DNA from: Sordaria brevicollis
Lineage: Eukaryota > Ascomycota > Sordariomycetes > Sordariales > Sordariaceae
Length of the DNA: 64,000 nucleotides
Direction of reading: 5' to 3'
Assembly (NCBI GenBank): GCA_033439795.1
Contig: JAUTDP010000013.1
Location: 62,001 to 126,000 of the forward strand
Position 1 is the stretch's first letter. Each line of letters opens with the position of its first letter. The notes beneath the pieces were generated by a model. That model was not told the origin of the DNA and searched no databases. It saw only the letters and a list, made by a program, of their open reading frames with translations. Made by a program: the position numbers and the translations under genes. Shown here piece by piece: positions 19,514-30,932 of the stretch.

Positions 19514-20431
19514 GTTTCCTGCTAGACGGAAGAGGGCAATTTGGTGGATGACGCACAGGCTGCTGGGAAGCGATATGGATATACGATGCGAAGGGGATGG
19601 GGCAGGAGGTTTTTGATCTCGACACATACTTCCCCCAACGACTTCTTTCCCTGTCTGACATTTCCCAACTTCCACTTCGGAGCTTGCTCTTGACCAAGGC
19701 GATCGACGATGAGAAGCGCATACGAATCACGAACCACGGACCGATCACGAGTGGATACACGGATTTTGAAGAACGGGCTAGGATTGAACAACTCCGCCCT
19801 AGTATATGGTGGAAGCCAGAGAAGAGTTTGGAGGCGCCAATTACGATGCTGACGACAAAGACGAATGTATGACATGAGCGACAACGGAGCATATGAGCTG
19901 TTGATAGAATAATAATGGACTAGTACTCGGTTTTTAAGACATGAAGGCCAGCCCAGGTGGTTTGAAATGGCGACAGCACGGGATCGTCACGGTCACAGTT
20001 TATCTCCAAGGGAACTGAAGATAGGCATCCATGTTTTGATCACTGTGTGGGGAATATGAAGACATCGCGATACTGAGCGTCCAATACAAGTACTAACGCC
20101 CTCATTGAGCTACTGAGCACAAACTGTCTGCCATAGGCTATCGCTAACAACAGGCTATCATAAGATGTAAAAAAAAATACCTTGTAACAATGATACGCAT
20201 TCGCACGTAGCTGTAAAAAGGACAACAAAAATCCTCGCCATGATCCTCTTAGAAGATCCGGCACTATTCCATCCAACGCCTTAATACTCCACCAATCTGT
20301 ACCTCCCACTCCCAGGTAGGGCTGGGCTGGCTAACCTTGACAATCAAGTTTCCCAAACCAGCAGTTGGTTACTAAAACACCGCTGCAAAATTCCCACCAG
20401 ACCCTAAACGCTACACGCTCAAATCACCGCT
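19514..20431. other. Intergenic between convergent genes
   Basis: 3' regions of vps60 (plus) and the fwd-1-like gene (minus). An open frame at 19597-19872 reads 91 residues, with charged segments, but has no ATG-supported gene structure and is probably part of the vps60 3' UTR. No RNA gene seen. Confidence 0.45.
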
Positions 20432-23400
20432 TTACTGCACAGTATCAAAGAACCGACTGGCCTCCTCCAACTCCTTATCTCCGTTACAGAAATCCCACCC
20501 GACGATAAAACTGGTTTGACTACAACAGATAATCCTCCGGGCGTCGTACTGCAACTTGAATACCCTCGGCGCATTCTCCTCTGCCGGTGCTGCGGGAATG
20601 TGCGGGTGATGACGGCCACCTGCCATGGGCGGCGCCGGTGGGAGATGACCAGGCTGTTGAGCCAGGCCCGCGAGACCTTCCACTTGACCAACAACCGGCA
20701 CCTGTGGTGGTAACGAGGCTTGCGGGACCACAGGCTGGCCAGCCGCTGCTCCCGCCGCCAGTGCTGCTGCTGCCGCCGTAGCCGTAGCCGTACCGGCCAT
20801 TGCACTGCTGCTAGCAGCGGCATCAGCAACGCTAGCAGCGACAGCATTCGGGTTCCGAGTCCGACCGTTGTTCCACTGGTTCTGAATGTGAGCACCAGAC
20901 CACGCCCGGCGCATCTCGTTCCGCAGGTTCTGGTCGGACTGTCGGTTGAGAGCTCGCTCTACGATGGCGCGTAGAGGAATAATCTGGGGGTGGGTGTAGA
21001 GAAGCTGTCGGAAAGCAGTTGGGCCGTTCTGTACAGCGTTGTGGATCATCTGCTCGTATTCAAGCAAGGTGGCTGCGTCCAGTATCTCGGGCGTCCTTCC
21101 AGCTTGGGGTCCAGGAGGAGCGCTTGCAGTCCGCGAGGAGCCAACAGCTGAGTGAGGGTGCGGAGGTGGAGGCATGCTCGCTGCAATCAAACCAGAACGC
21201 ATTGTCGGATGCAAGGAAATCCTGCCAGGCACATCGGGCGGTCCATCGTCTCGTCTCGAAGCCGCTTCGGCAGCCTGTTCGTGCTTGAGATGGTGCTGTG
21301 GCCGCCACACACCCTCCGCATCCCTTCTCCAAATAATAATGGTGGTGTCGTAGCTTCCACTAACGATACGACCAAACCTGCCACCACCGCCGCCGGGTGG
21401 TAGCTTGGCTCCAGTCGCGCAAATATGCTCCGGTTTGCTAGATCCAGCATTGGTCTTGCGGCGTGTCCTCTGATTGTCGTTCTCGTCGATCTCGCCTGCT
21501 TCTACAGCTCGGTAGTACTCTGCGTCAACCTTTTTGGCCTTTTCCAAGTCTTCCTCTGCGCTGTACGGATGGTCGCCAAAGCCAGCCTGTACAGTCCGCA
21601 CCAAGGCGGTGTGGCCCTTTAGAGTCGTTACCTCCAAACCCGTCTGGCAGTCAAAAATCTTGACCTCATTGTCACTGCTACCGCTGACAATACGCCGACC
21701 ATCGTACTGCACACAGGCTATGCCTTTGTGATGTCCGATAATGGTGCGTGTGACCTCTCCAGTAGGCCAGTCCCATACCTTAATGTAGCGGTCACCACTA
21801 GCAGAAACAATCTCTCGCTCGTAAATCTGCACCGCGTTCACAGCCGCGCTATGGCCAGTGAGGTGGCCAATTTGGGTCCACGGCACTATTACGGGCACGT
21901 CCTCGAGATTTGGAGGAATGCTGTAGCCTACATTGACAGTGGTTGGGACCGGGTCAACAGCACCATTGATGGGATAGCCCAGGTCGCCAGGGCGTAGCGG
22001 CTTCCGGTTAAAGACCTTGATGGATTTATCCTTGGAGCATGTCACCAGGATGCGCTTGTCGAATTTGACGTTGAGAACGGATTCCTGGTGCGCGTTCTTG
22101 AGTACCTCGATGATTTCTCCGGTGGAAAAGCGCCAGATGATGACGTCCGAATCGGAACTACCAGATACGATTATGTCCTCCTCCGGACTGGAGTCAAACT
22201 GAAGACAGAGAACCGAGCGACGGTGACCTTTGAGCGTCCGCAAGCAACGTCTGCTCTTCATGTCCCACACCTTGATGGTCAGGTCCCTGCTGCCGCTGAC
22301 CAGGAACTGGGGGTTGTACTGGATACTGTAGATGCATTCGCGGTGGCCCTCGTCGGGGTAGTCCGGATGGGGTAGCTGGAAGTTTGTGTACTTGCCCTGC
22401 TCCCAGTTGTGTTCAAGCCGGCGGCGCATGGTGTACAGATACTTCCAGTCAATCTTGTATCGGCGGTCATTGGCGTCCCACCACCACATGGTCGTCTTTT
22501 GCAGCGTTCCATGCTGGATGGGCATCTTATGGCTCATGCTCTCTCTGTAACGGGCGACAGCAGACGACTGTACTGGTGGTGGGCTCAGGGCCCGTCCCTT
22601 TCCTTTGTCCGTTCGTCGTCCTCTTCCGTTGAGGTCGCTGTGGCCACTCGTCCGCTTGGAACCACCACCACGGCCAAAGATACTGGAGCCCGCCATGTCG
22701 ACATCGGAAGGTTCATCACCCAGTGCCATCTTGGTGTCCTCGTCGGCTGGCAACATGGGTGGTGAATCCTTGGAAATAGCCCTCCTCTTGTGGACATGTC
22801 CGTCTTCGTCGGGCCGGTATTGCTCCAGATGGCTGGGGGTAGGTATGGGCGTCTGATTCATCTTTTCCTCGGCGGCGCGAATCTCGTCCATCAGAGCCTT
22901 GAAGCCCTCCATGTAGTACAGATGCTGCCATAGCTTCCTATCCATGGCCAGCTCGTACCAGACTCGGCAGGCGCGGGCGACATTGATGAGGGAGATGGGG
23001 TCGAGATAGCCCAGGATCTTTAGACATATTTCGGCTGGGAGATAGCGGACAAAGTCAATGTACAGTCGGGGATAGAGCTGTGTTTCGACGATCTGAGAGA
23101 TGACGCTCGTGGGTAGGTCGTTGAGGATGGCCATGGCGAGTTCTAGGAGAGAAGAAGCGCAAGAGGTCAGTTGGACTGAAACAACAACAACAACAAAAGG
23201 GGGGAGAGGGAAGGAAAAGAGACGGGCCAACCTGTTTTATTTTCCATGGAGAGGCCCGAAATGTGTTGGATCAGCCAGGGTGGGATGTCTGAGGCTTGGC
23301 GCGAAGACGGATAGGCGCAAGGAGAGGTGTCGCGGGATTTGAGGCAGGAGGAGTTGGCCTGGGGGTTCAGAGGGTCTTCGGAGTAGCCTTCATCGGGCTG

Positions 23401-23439
23401 GATGTGGTTATGGTTGTGTGGTGGAGGAAAGCCGGCCAT
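20432..23439 (-). CDS. fwd-1: F-box/WD40 protein of the beta-TrCP/Slimb type, FWD-1 (972 aa)
   Basis: Substrate receptor of an SCF ubiquitin ligase. In Neurospora FWD-1 recognises phosphorylated FREQUENCY and drives its turnover in the circadian clock (established). Exon 1 is 23439-23232 and exon 2 is 23142-20432. The intron (23231-23143, 89 bp) has donor GTTGGC, which is non-standard, and acceptor CTCCTAG; it joins ISGLSMENKT to ELAMAILNDLP in frame. The ATG at 23439 has an A at -3. The F-box is at about residues 103-148 (LPAEICLKILGYLDPISLI). WD repeats follow from about 340: SGSRDLTIKVWDMKSRRC, SGSSDSDVIIWRFSTGE, TCSKDKSIKVFNRK, SASGDRYIKVWDW, SGSSDNEVKIFDC, SGSYDTTIIIWRR. The last blade (RVFKLQYDARRIICCSQTSF) comes only after about 250 residues of Pro/Ala-rich and helical insert, and another blade is split by about 65 residues. 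SCON-2 and Cdc4 homologues are less likely, given the beta-TrCP-like blade sequences. Confidence 0.85.
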
Positions 23440-23666
23440 GTTGTTGGTTTGTGGTCGTGTCCTGGGTGTTTCGCGAGATGGGCAGGGCGGAGAAAGGTCG
23501 AACAAAGATGGCTGAATGAGGGTAGATCGGTCGGTAGGTCGCGAGGAGGATTACCTGACTAGGCTGGGCACACAGCGGCCATGCAGCAGGCACGGGCACT
23601 GGCAGGGCAGCAGGGGAGCAGGGCAGCGAACGAATGGGCAGCAGCCGGTAAGGAGGGTAAGGTAGA

Positions 23667-23714
23667 GTACCAGTAGGTGTACCAGTAGGTGTACCAGTAG
23701 GTGTACGAGTGAGT
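23667..23714. repeat. 12-bp minisatellite upstream of fwd-1
   Basis: Three exact tandem copies of GTACCAGTAGGT (23667-23702), followed by one degenerate copy (GTACGAGTGAGT). Confidence 0.85.
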
Positions 23715-24101
23715 GTGTGTTGGTATAGCCGAGCCGAAGAGGAGAGCGAAATGGATGATTTGCGAATATCACGTTACGTAGCACTTGTAGTCTGTATGGA
23801 GATGTCCTCCTCCACTGACTGGGCTGCGTGGGCTTGGTATGAATGGCCTGGACCTCTGTGGATTCTCGGGGGGGTACTGAGTGGCCGGGGAAAGCTCCGT
23901 CGTGGTGTGAAATGGAAACGGGGGACCTTGACCTTTCCTTGCTTGTTGATGAAAGTGGAAAAGAGAAAGATTATTGACGGGGCTTCTTGACCGGCTCTCT
24001 CGACTAATGCACAGCACAGGGCCAACCTAGTTCACAAACCACGATGCGCGATGGAGATTGACGGGACGGATCGAAGGATCACAGTAGTGTAGTGGGCGGG
24101 T

Positions 24102-24159
24102 ATGGCGGATGGCGGATGGCGGATGGCGGATGGCGGATGGCGGATGGCCGGATGGGCGG
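24102..24159. repeat. 7-bp minisatellite (ATGGCGG)
   Basis: Six exact tandem copies of ATGGCGG at 24102-24143, followed by degenerate copies (ATGGCCGG, ATGGGCGG). Likely to vary in copy number among strains. Confidence 0.9.
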
Positions 24160-24294
24160 GCGCGGCGGGTAGGCAGGTTATCGTTGGAGTCAGTTTAGCT
24201 GTGTTGTACAGTAAGAATGGATTTAGTAATGTCAGACGGGCCTCTCCACTGCTAAATTAAAGCCAGCCAGGATTATTCGTTCGTTGTGTTGTGT

Positions 24295-24324
24295 GTCAGT
24301 CAGTCAGTCAGTCTGTCTGTCTGT
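24295..24324. repeat. Tetranucleotide repeat (GTCA)n(GTCT)n
   Basis: About four GTCA units run directly into about three GTCT units. Confidence 0.85.
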
Positions 24325-24705
24325 AGGTGATCGGGATTCTGCCTTTGTTTTCGTTGGTGGTGACAGACAAGCAAGGCCGGGTGAGGTCTTGTCGTTGTGT
24401 CAGCGTCAGTGCTGGGCTGTGATTCCTCGTGTTTCCAGGGTTGGTGACGGTGCCAGTCCACCCGACTCCAGTCGAGAATGCGCAATTCTCGGTTGTCGCA
24501 AAGTGAAGTCGAAGACAAATAACGGTAGAGTGTTGGCGGTTGAGCTACGTTAGCAACAAAGCCCGAGTATAGGTAGAGAATAAAGATATTAGCTACGCAA
24601 CTGAAGAACCAAGGCAAGTGCTCTGCTCTGCTCTGCCCTGCTGCGGATGATCAGATTAGGTTCACGCTTTCCAGGTTGTTCTCACCCGCCTGACATAGGC
24701 ATGCT

Positions 24706-24710
24706 GCACG
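24706..24710. repeat. Left target-site duplication of outer Copia-type element (GCACG)
   Basis: GCACG directly precedes the left LTR and recurs directly after the right LTR at 38045-38049. Confidence 0.85.
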
Positions 24711-24898
24711 TATCAGATTAGAGGGTAAACTCGACCAGTAGAAACAGGCTTACGTAAGGCGCCCCAGCCACCAGATTCTAGCTACAGACCTTCCTAATAG
24801 TTTAGGCACCCCCAATTCGGGTTCTATAAAACTCTTCTAAATATATATATCAATTTTAACCCTTAATTACAATATCTACTTTACTATATAATTTAACA
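24711..24898 (+). repeat. Left LTR of outer Copia-type element (188 bp)
   Basis: Aligns end to end with 37857-38044 at equal length. Differences are almost all C/T or G/A. The left half is less mutated than in the right LTR; the right half is more mutated. Confidence 0.9.
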
Positions 24899-26099
24899 AT
24901 TAATAATCTAATTTGCAATCTCCGCGCTATAAAAACTTCAATTACATTAATTATAATTATTATTACTATTATTATTATAACCTACTATATTATTAATTAT
25001 ATCCTAATTAATCGATAAGGAAATCGTTATTAAATAGGTCTACCTAAATTCTATAAATAAATTTAGGGAATAAAATAACGAATTTATAGCCTATACTAAA
25101 GTCCTAAATTTTATTAATTATATATTAAAAGTATAACTAATTCCCTTTAAGCCTATAAAACTAATTATTATAAATTACGCTATTAAATCGTCCGCCTACT
25201 ACTATATCGAAAAAATTAAAGAAGTTTTTAACGATTTTAAAAATAGTACCTTTATTACGCTAATCCCTCCTTATAGCGCCGACGATATCCCTATAAGCGT
25301 AGAATTTACTAAAAAATCCCTAAAAGAATAAATTAATAATATTACCATTAAATTTACCGACTTTATTATCGTAGGGTTATAAAAATATAATTATAATATT
25401 AATATATTTAATTACTAATTTAAGAAATACAAAACCTTTTCGAAGTACCGCGTTATATTTACTAAATAAATACGTAAAATTATTTATTAGAATTATAAAT
25501 TTAATTACCTCTAAAACGACGAAAATCTCCCCTAATAATATTTTACCTTTATTAAAGGGCTATAATATTATCCTAAATAAACCCTTATCGATACTTATAA
25601 AATTTACCGCAATTATATCGGTAAACCCCTTATAATAGAATTTAAAATAAAAATAATTAAATAAATCGATGGTTAGGAGATTATTATAATTAAAACCTAA
25701 TTTTACATAATTTTTAAATCCTTATTAATTACCGTTTAATTTTACGACTGTATCGAATATTTACGCCCTATTCGATTAAATTAGGCTTCCGGCGCCTCGC
25801 GTTAATATTATTTATAAATCGTTAATAATATTTTCAATTTCCGTATTTTATCCGGAGATTTCTATATTAAAGGCTTTAATAATAAAATACCCGTAATTAT
25901 ATAAATTAAATTTAGCTATAGAAGTATTCGCGAAGCGTCCTTTAGAATTAAAGGTAATACCTTTAATAAATTAAAAAATATTAATATTAAAGTAAAGGAC
26001 GTTTAATTTAATAAACCTTAACGTAATTAGCGTAAAAGGAAGTACGTAATATAAATTAAAGATTTTAAATAGAGTGGAAATTTATTATCGTTATTTCGC

Positions 26100-26141
26100 T
26101 ATAAAGTTTACGAAGAGGGTATATATATTACTAAATATTAT
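26100..26141 (+). pseudogene. Gag zinc-knuckle relic of the outer element
   Basis: Read as codons from 26100, the frame gives Tyr at positions 1, 4, 9 and 14 of YKVYEEGIYITKYY. Under RIP, Cys (TGT/TGC) and His (CAT) codons all become Tyr (TAT/TAC). The pattern therefore matches C-x2-C-x4-H-x4-C with the Gly before the His region in place. This marks the end of gag on the plus strand. Confidence 0.7.
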
Positions 26142-26577
26142 TAATACTTCTTTTTTAATAAGACCCTAAACTTTCGTTAGAAACTTAACTTTAAAGTATA
26201 AATTCGGGTAATTAAGAATTTTAATAACGATCTAAAATTTAAAAGGGAAATCGAGGTTTAAAAAAAGGAAATAGTTAAATAATTAATAAATTCTATCCTT
26301 AATACTAATAATTAATTTTAAAGCAATTAATTCTTTAATAAGAATACCGCTATAAACCCTATTCCTATCCTTATTTAAATCTATAGAATTACTATAATAT
26401 AAATAATATTCTAAATAGGAGAAAGAAATTCTAATACTTACCCGCTTAAAAACTACGCTTTTTTTAATTTTAATAACTCTTTATACGTATTTAACGAAAT
26501 TACGCATTTCTTTAATTTCTATTATATACCCTATAATAATAACCTATAAACTAGAAATTTACGTATTACAATCTAAA

Positions 26578-26582
26578 GTTAT
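26578..26582. repeat. Left target-site duplication of nested Gypsy-type element (GTTAT)
   Basis: GTTAT immediately precedes the left LTR and recurs at 34035-34039 after the right LTR. The bases may themselves have been altered by RIP in both copies. Confidence 0.8.
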
Positions 26583-26864
26583 TGTCACAGGATTAGACCT
26601 GTGCCATACCCAGCATACGCACTAACTACCCTTACAGGTGCCCAGCTCCCTAGTGGCTATTTACGACTATAGTATATATGCTATAGTACGATATAGCCTA
26701 AATCTAGTCACCGGTAGTTACGTATAATATTACGTAAGCGTACACGGGCTAGGGCATAGGCTCGCGCCCATATATCCAACCCTCTACGTACACTTCCCAT
26801 TTCCTTTCCTTCGTATTTTAATATATATCCTAACTTATATTTAATATATATTCAACCCGTAATA
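26583..26864 (+). repeat. Left LTR of nested Gypsy-type element (282 bp)
   Basis: Equal in length to 33753-34034. The first 150 bases are nearly unmutated, while the last 100 are heavily C-to-T/G-to-A converted. Confidence 0.9.
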
Positions 26865-29800
26865 ATTTAAAATATTAAATTATTATACTACGTATATATA
26901 TTAAAGAAGATTACGATTATTATATTTTGGTTTTAAAGTATTAAAGATTCGATTATTAAACGACCGTAATAATCGTATACCGGTCCTGGACGTCGAATTA
27001 AATAAAATATTAAAACGAATATTATTATCGAATTATTCGTACCCTTTTTCTTTACTTTATACTTATTAAATATATTAATTTAAACGATTAATATCTTCTT
27101 TAAGTTAATAACTTTCGGTTCCCTTTATTACGGATAATTTTATCGTTATTGTTATTATTAGTATTTTTATAATTGTATTCCCCAATAACCCTATTTATTT
27201 AAATTTAATAAATATTTTATTTATTTTTAATTTTATTATATTCCTTACTACCGCTATTATCGATTAAATTTTCGACTTTATAATAAACCCCGCTTTTTAA
27301 TTAATATTAATAACCCTTATTAAATTTATTTATTTTAATATCGTCGAAGCGGGTACTAAAGTATATAATTTCGAAATTAAATTCTAATAGGCTAAATCCG
27401 ATTTCTAGAATTTAAAAAGCGCCTACACCGCGCTCTAAACTAAGTACAATCTTTAATTTTAAAACGTCGCGGCCGAACGTTAGCGCGCTATTTCCGATTT
27501 CGAAACTAAATTATTTAACCTTAGGAATAATTTCCACCAAGCTTTAAAACGTTAAACCGAAAAATATTAAAAAACGATTACCGATCTTCGCTAATATATT
27601 ACCTAATCCTAATTAATTTAGGAAAATTCGTTCGATATAATTATTAATAACGAAATAATTACCCCCATTCCCCCTACTAATAACCCCGCTAATAATAATA
27701 ATTATAAATCGGTATTATAAATAGTAATTATACCCGCTTTTAACGGTACCGGTAATTCGGTTAAATACGCCGTTAAATTTCGTCGCTAAAATATTAATAT
27801 TTAATTTATTTAGGAAGATAATCCGATTTTATTTAATATTATACGTATTAAATACTTTTTAATCGTCCACTCCCTAGCCAATAAGCCCTTTAAAATTATC
27901 GAACCCGAATTCCTTAAAATTTTATCGGGAAAAGACCCTAAATAATTTATAACCGAGGATTTATTTAAATAAATAAATAAAAAATATAATAACGTCGATA
28001 TTATTATTTAATCCCGCCGCGAATTCGAGGAATTAAAATTTAATAAAATAAAATAATTTAATTTCGAAGATAAATTCGTTACCCTAATCGACCGCTATAA
28101 TTTTAATAATAATATAAAGATTTATTACCTCCGCGCCCGTTTTAACGATTATTTACGCAACGCTATCGTTTTATAGCGCCCCTAACCCGATAATAATAAA
28201 TTCGATAAATAATTTATAATAGCCTACGACCTAATTAAATAATTAGAGGAAAAGGATTAGCGTAATAAAGTAGCTAGCGGTTTCCACCCCGCTACTAATA
28301 CTAATATCGGTATATCCGCCCCTAACCTAAATTCCGCTTCTAATATTACTTCTATTCCCGAATTTATTACTAATTAAAGCGGCTCTATTATAGACTTCAA
28401 TTTTATATTCCCTATTAATATTTAAATATCTTATATAATCGATAAAAATATTTTCGAATAGCGTATAAAATTTAGCGCTTATACCCATTATAATTATAAA
28501 AGTTATTTTACTACCGAATACAAATTTCGTATTAATTTTAATAAAGACCCGCTTATTAGCCATTAAAAGAAGGATAAAAATACAAAGGATAAAAAGAATA
28601 AAAATAAAAATAATAATAATAATTCCGCTAATAATAACGATAGTAAATAATAATAACGTCCCATTTAAAATTAGTACAATTACAATTAATATAATTAGTA
28701 TAATATTAATATTATAAATACAGGCGGCGCTCTAATTTACTATAATACCCCGGCCTTAAATAATTATTATATACCCCCCATTTACTATTCTAACTTTATA
28801 TACCTTTATAACTTTATAAACCCGGTTATAAGCGATAAAAATAATTCCATTAACAATTAGGGAAATATATAACCTCCCATTTAAATCGCAATTAAAAGTT
28901 ATTATTTATTAAATATAGAAATAAATAATAGAAGAATATCCCTATAAAGTTAAATATTATAAAGATCTATTAATCTTTTATAAATAACTATTATAAATAC
29001 TTTAATTTATTAAATCTTTCTATTTATTTATCCTACGGACCGCGTAAAATACATTATACCGCCCTTATTAATAACGGTTACACCGTTTTTAGTTTTATTA
29101 ATCGTCGTTTTATTATTCGAAATAACCTTCTTTTATTTCCTCTTTAAATCCCCAAATTATTATACTTAACCGATAATTAAACTAAAAGTAATATTACATA
29201 CTTTAATAAATTAATTATAAACGTTAGCGTTTATTACAAAATTATCGACCTCTTAATCTATAATTTAGCCGACGATAATCTAATAATTTTTAATTACCTT
29301 TAATTAATTTACTATACCCTAAATATCGATTAATTTAGCGATCGTTTTACTTTCGGCCGGTTTTACAAACGCCGTAATTACTTCCTACAAGGAGCGTCTT
29401 TCTACTTTCGTTACGTACTTCTATTTTATAAATACTAATAAATCCCCTTCGTTACGCCGTCGATTACCCCCCCTAGAATTATTCTTAATATAAAGCCCGT
29501 ATATTAAAAGCCTTCGGTAGAAGATATTCCCAACGAAGGCGAACCGGATTCCCCCTCCTTAATAGAATTCGTTCGTAGGATTTTAATTTTTATAATAATA
29601 TAATACGCCGCCTATTAAAAATTTAATAAATTTAAATAAAAGGTAACTAATTATATAAGCGTTATACTTATAAATAAAATTATTAGCGGATAAACTTTTA
29701 TATTTACAATTACGACGCGTTACTTTCCTCCGCCGCTACCCTATATAATACCCGTATTTTATAAATTCGCTAAAGGAGTTTATATTTTATTCCTAAACTA

Positions 29801-30581
29801 TTATACCCCGGTCCGCCTTTATTATATCCTTAAAAACCCCTTCGACCTAAACGATATTAAAGAATTACTAATAATTATATTTAATTAATTTACCGAAAAA
29901 TATAAATTCTAAATTATCCGAATAATACGAATAAATATAATAAAGAATATTTAACGTATATTCGATAAAAATAAAGTAATAAAAAAGAAGGGCGCCTTAA
30001 CGCTTAATATAATTAGCGAATCCTTTATAATTAATATAATTAAGGACGTCGTAAACGGTAAAATATATTATTATAAAAAGTTCTTTAATAATAATTACTA
30101 TATATAAATCGACGTTCTTTACAATATCAATACTAAAGAAATAATTAAAATAATTAAAATATCCACGTCCGTAATATTTATAAAATACGCTTCCGATTTT
30201 AAAATATATAAAAATATTATTAATAATTATTTTACCGCTAATAATATTAATATTAGTAAAATTATTTCTAAAAACGTAATAAAATTCTATAAAAAAGCTA
30301 ATAAACCCCCTAAAACCGACGCCCAAATTTAAACTAAACTCCCCTACTAATATTAGTAATAAATAAATAATTTTAAATAAAAAATAGCCGATATACTTCC
30401 CTTAAATAAATTATACGACCTTAAATTCGAATTTAAACCTAATATTATACTACTTACGTCCCGTAACCGTATTTTTAGCCCTAAAGAATTTAACGTTATT
30501 AAAAAATAAATTGATAATAATTTTAAAAAGAAATTTATCCGGCCGTTACAATCGGAAGCTTCTATTCCTATCCTCCTAATT

Positions 30582-30932
30582 AAAAAACCGGGTAGCGGAG
30601 TCCGCGTTTATATTAATTATCGGAATATTAATAATATTATTTTTAAATCCCGCTACTTATTCCCTTTAATTAAAGAAACCTTCGACGCGATTTACTACGC
30701 CAAGATTTTTATAAAATTCGATATTATTACTATTTTTAACCGTATCCGTATTAAAAAAAGATACAAATAATTTACTACGTTTATAATACGGTTCGGGCTA
30801 TTCGAATCCCTAATAATACTTTTTAATTTCTAGGGCGCGCTAAGCGCCTTCTAAAATTATATTAATAATTTCCTATATAATATCCTCGACGTTTACGCGA
30901 TTACTTACTTTAATAATATTTTTATTTATTCT
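30582..30932 (+). pseudogene. Gypsy-type reverse-transcriptase relic
   Basis: The frame near 30582-30636 reads KKPGSGVRVYINYRNIN, the Gypsy RT block usually near KKPGGGLRFCVDYRALN. Codons 30906-30932 read YFNNIFIYS, the RIP-converted form of the catalytic YLDDILIYS box (Asp to Asn by G-to-A). The catalytic aspartates are lost. Confidence 0.85.

Larger units (their letters stand above)
23440..24710. other. Upstream region of fwd-1 up to the transposon edge
   Basis: Promoter and 5' leader of the fwd-1-like gene, of normal base composition, with three short tandem repeats (listed separately). No gene is evident. It ends abruptly at 24710, where AT-rich retrotransposon DNA begins. Confidence 0.5.

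Noticed and set aside
24102..24324. Tandem repeats as a CRISPR array
   Set aside because: Units are 4-12 bp and directly abutting, with no spacers; the genome is eukaryotic.
28327..30326. Minus-strand open frames (28327-28563 and 29997-30326) in the AT-rich block
   Set aside because: They are antisense to the Gypsy-type pol relic and arise from AT-rich codons left by RIP; no protein similarity.
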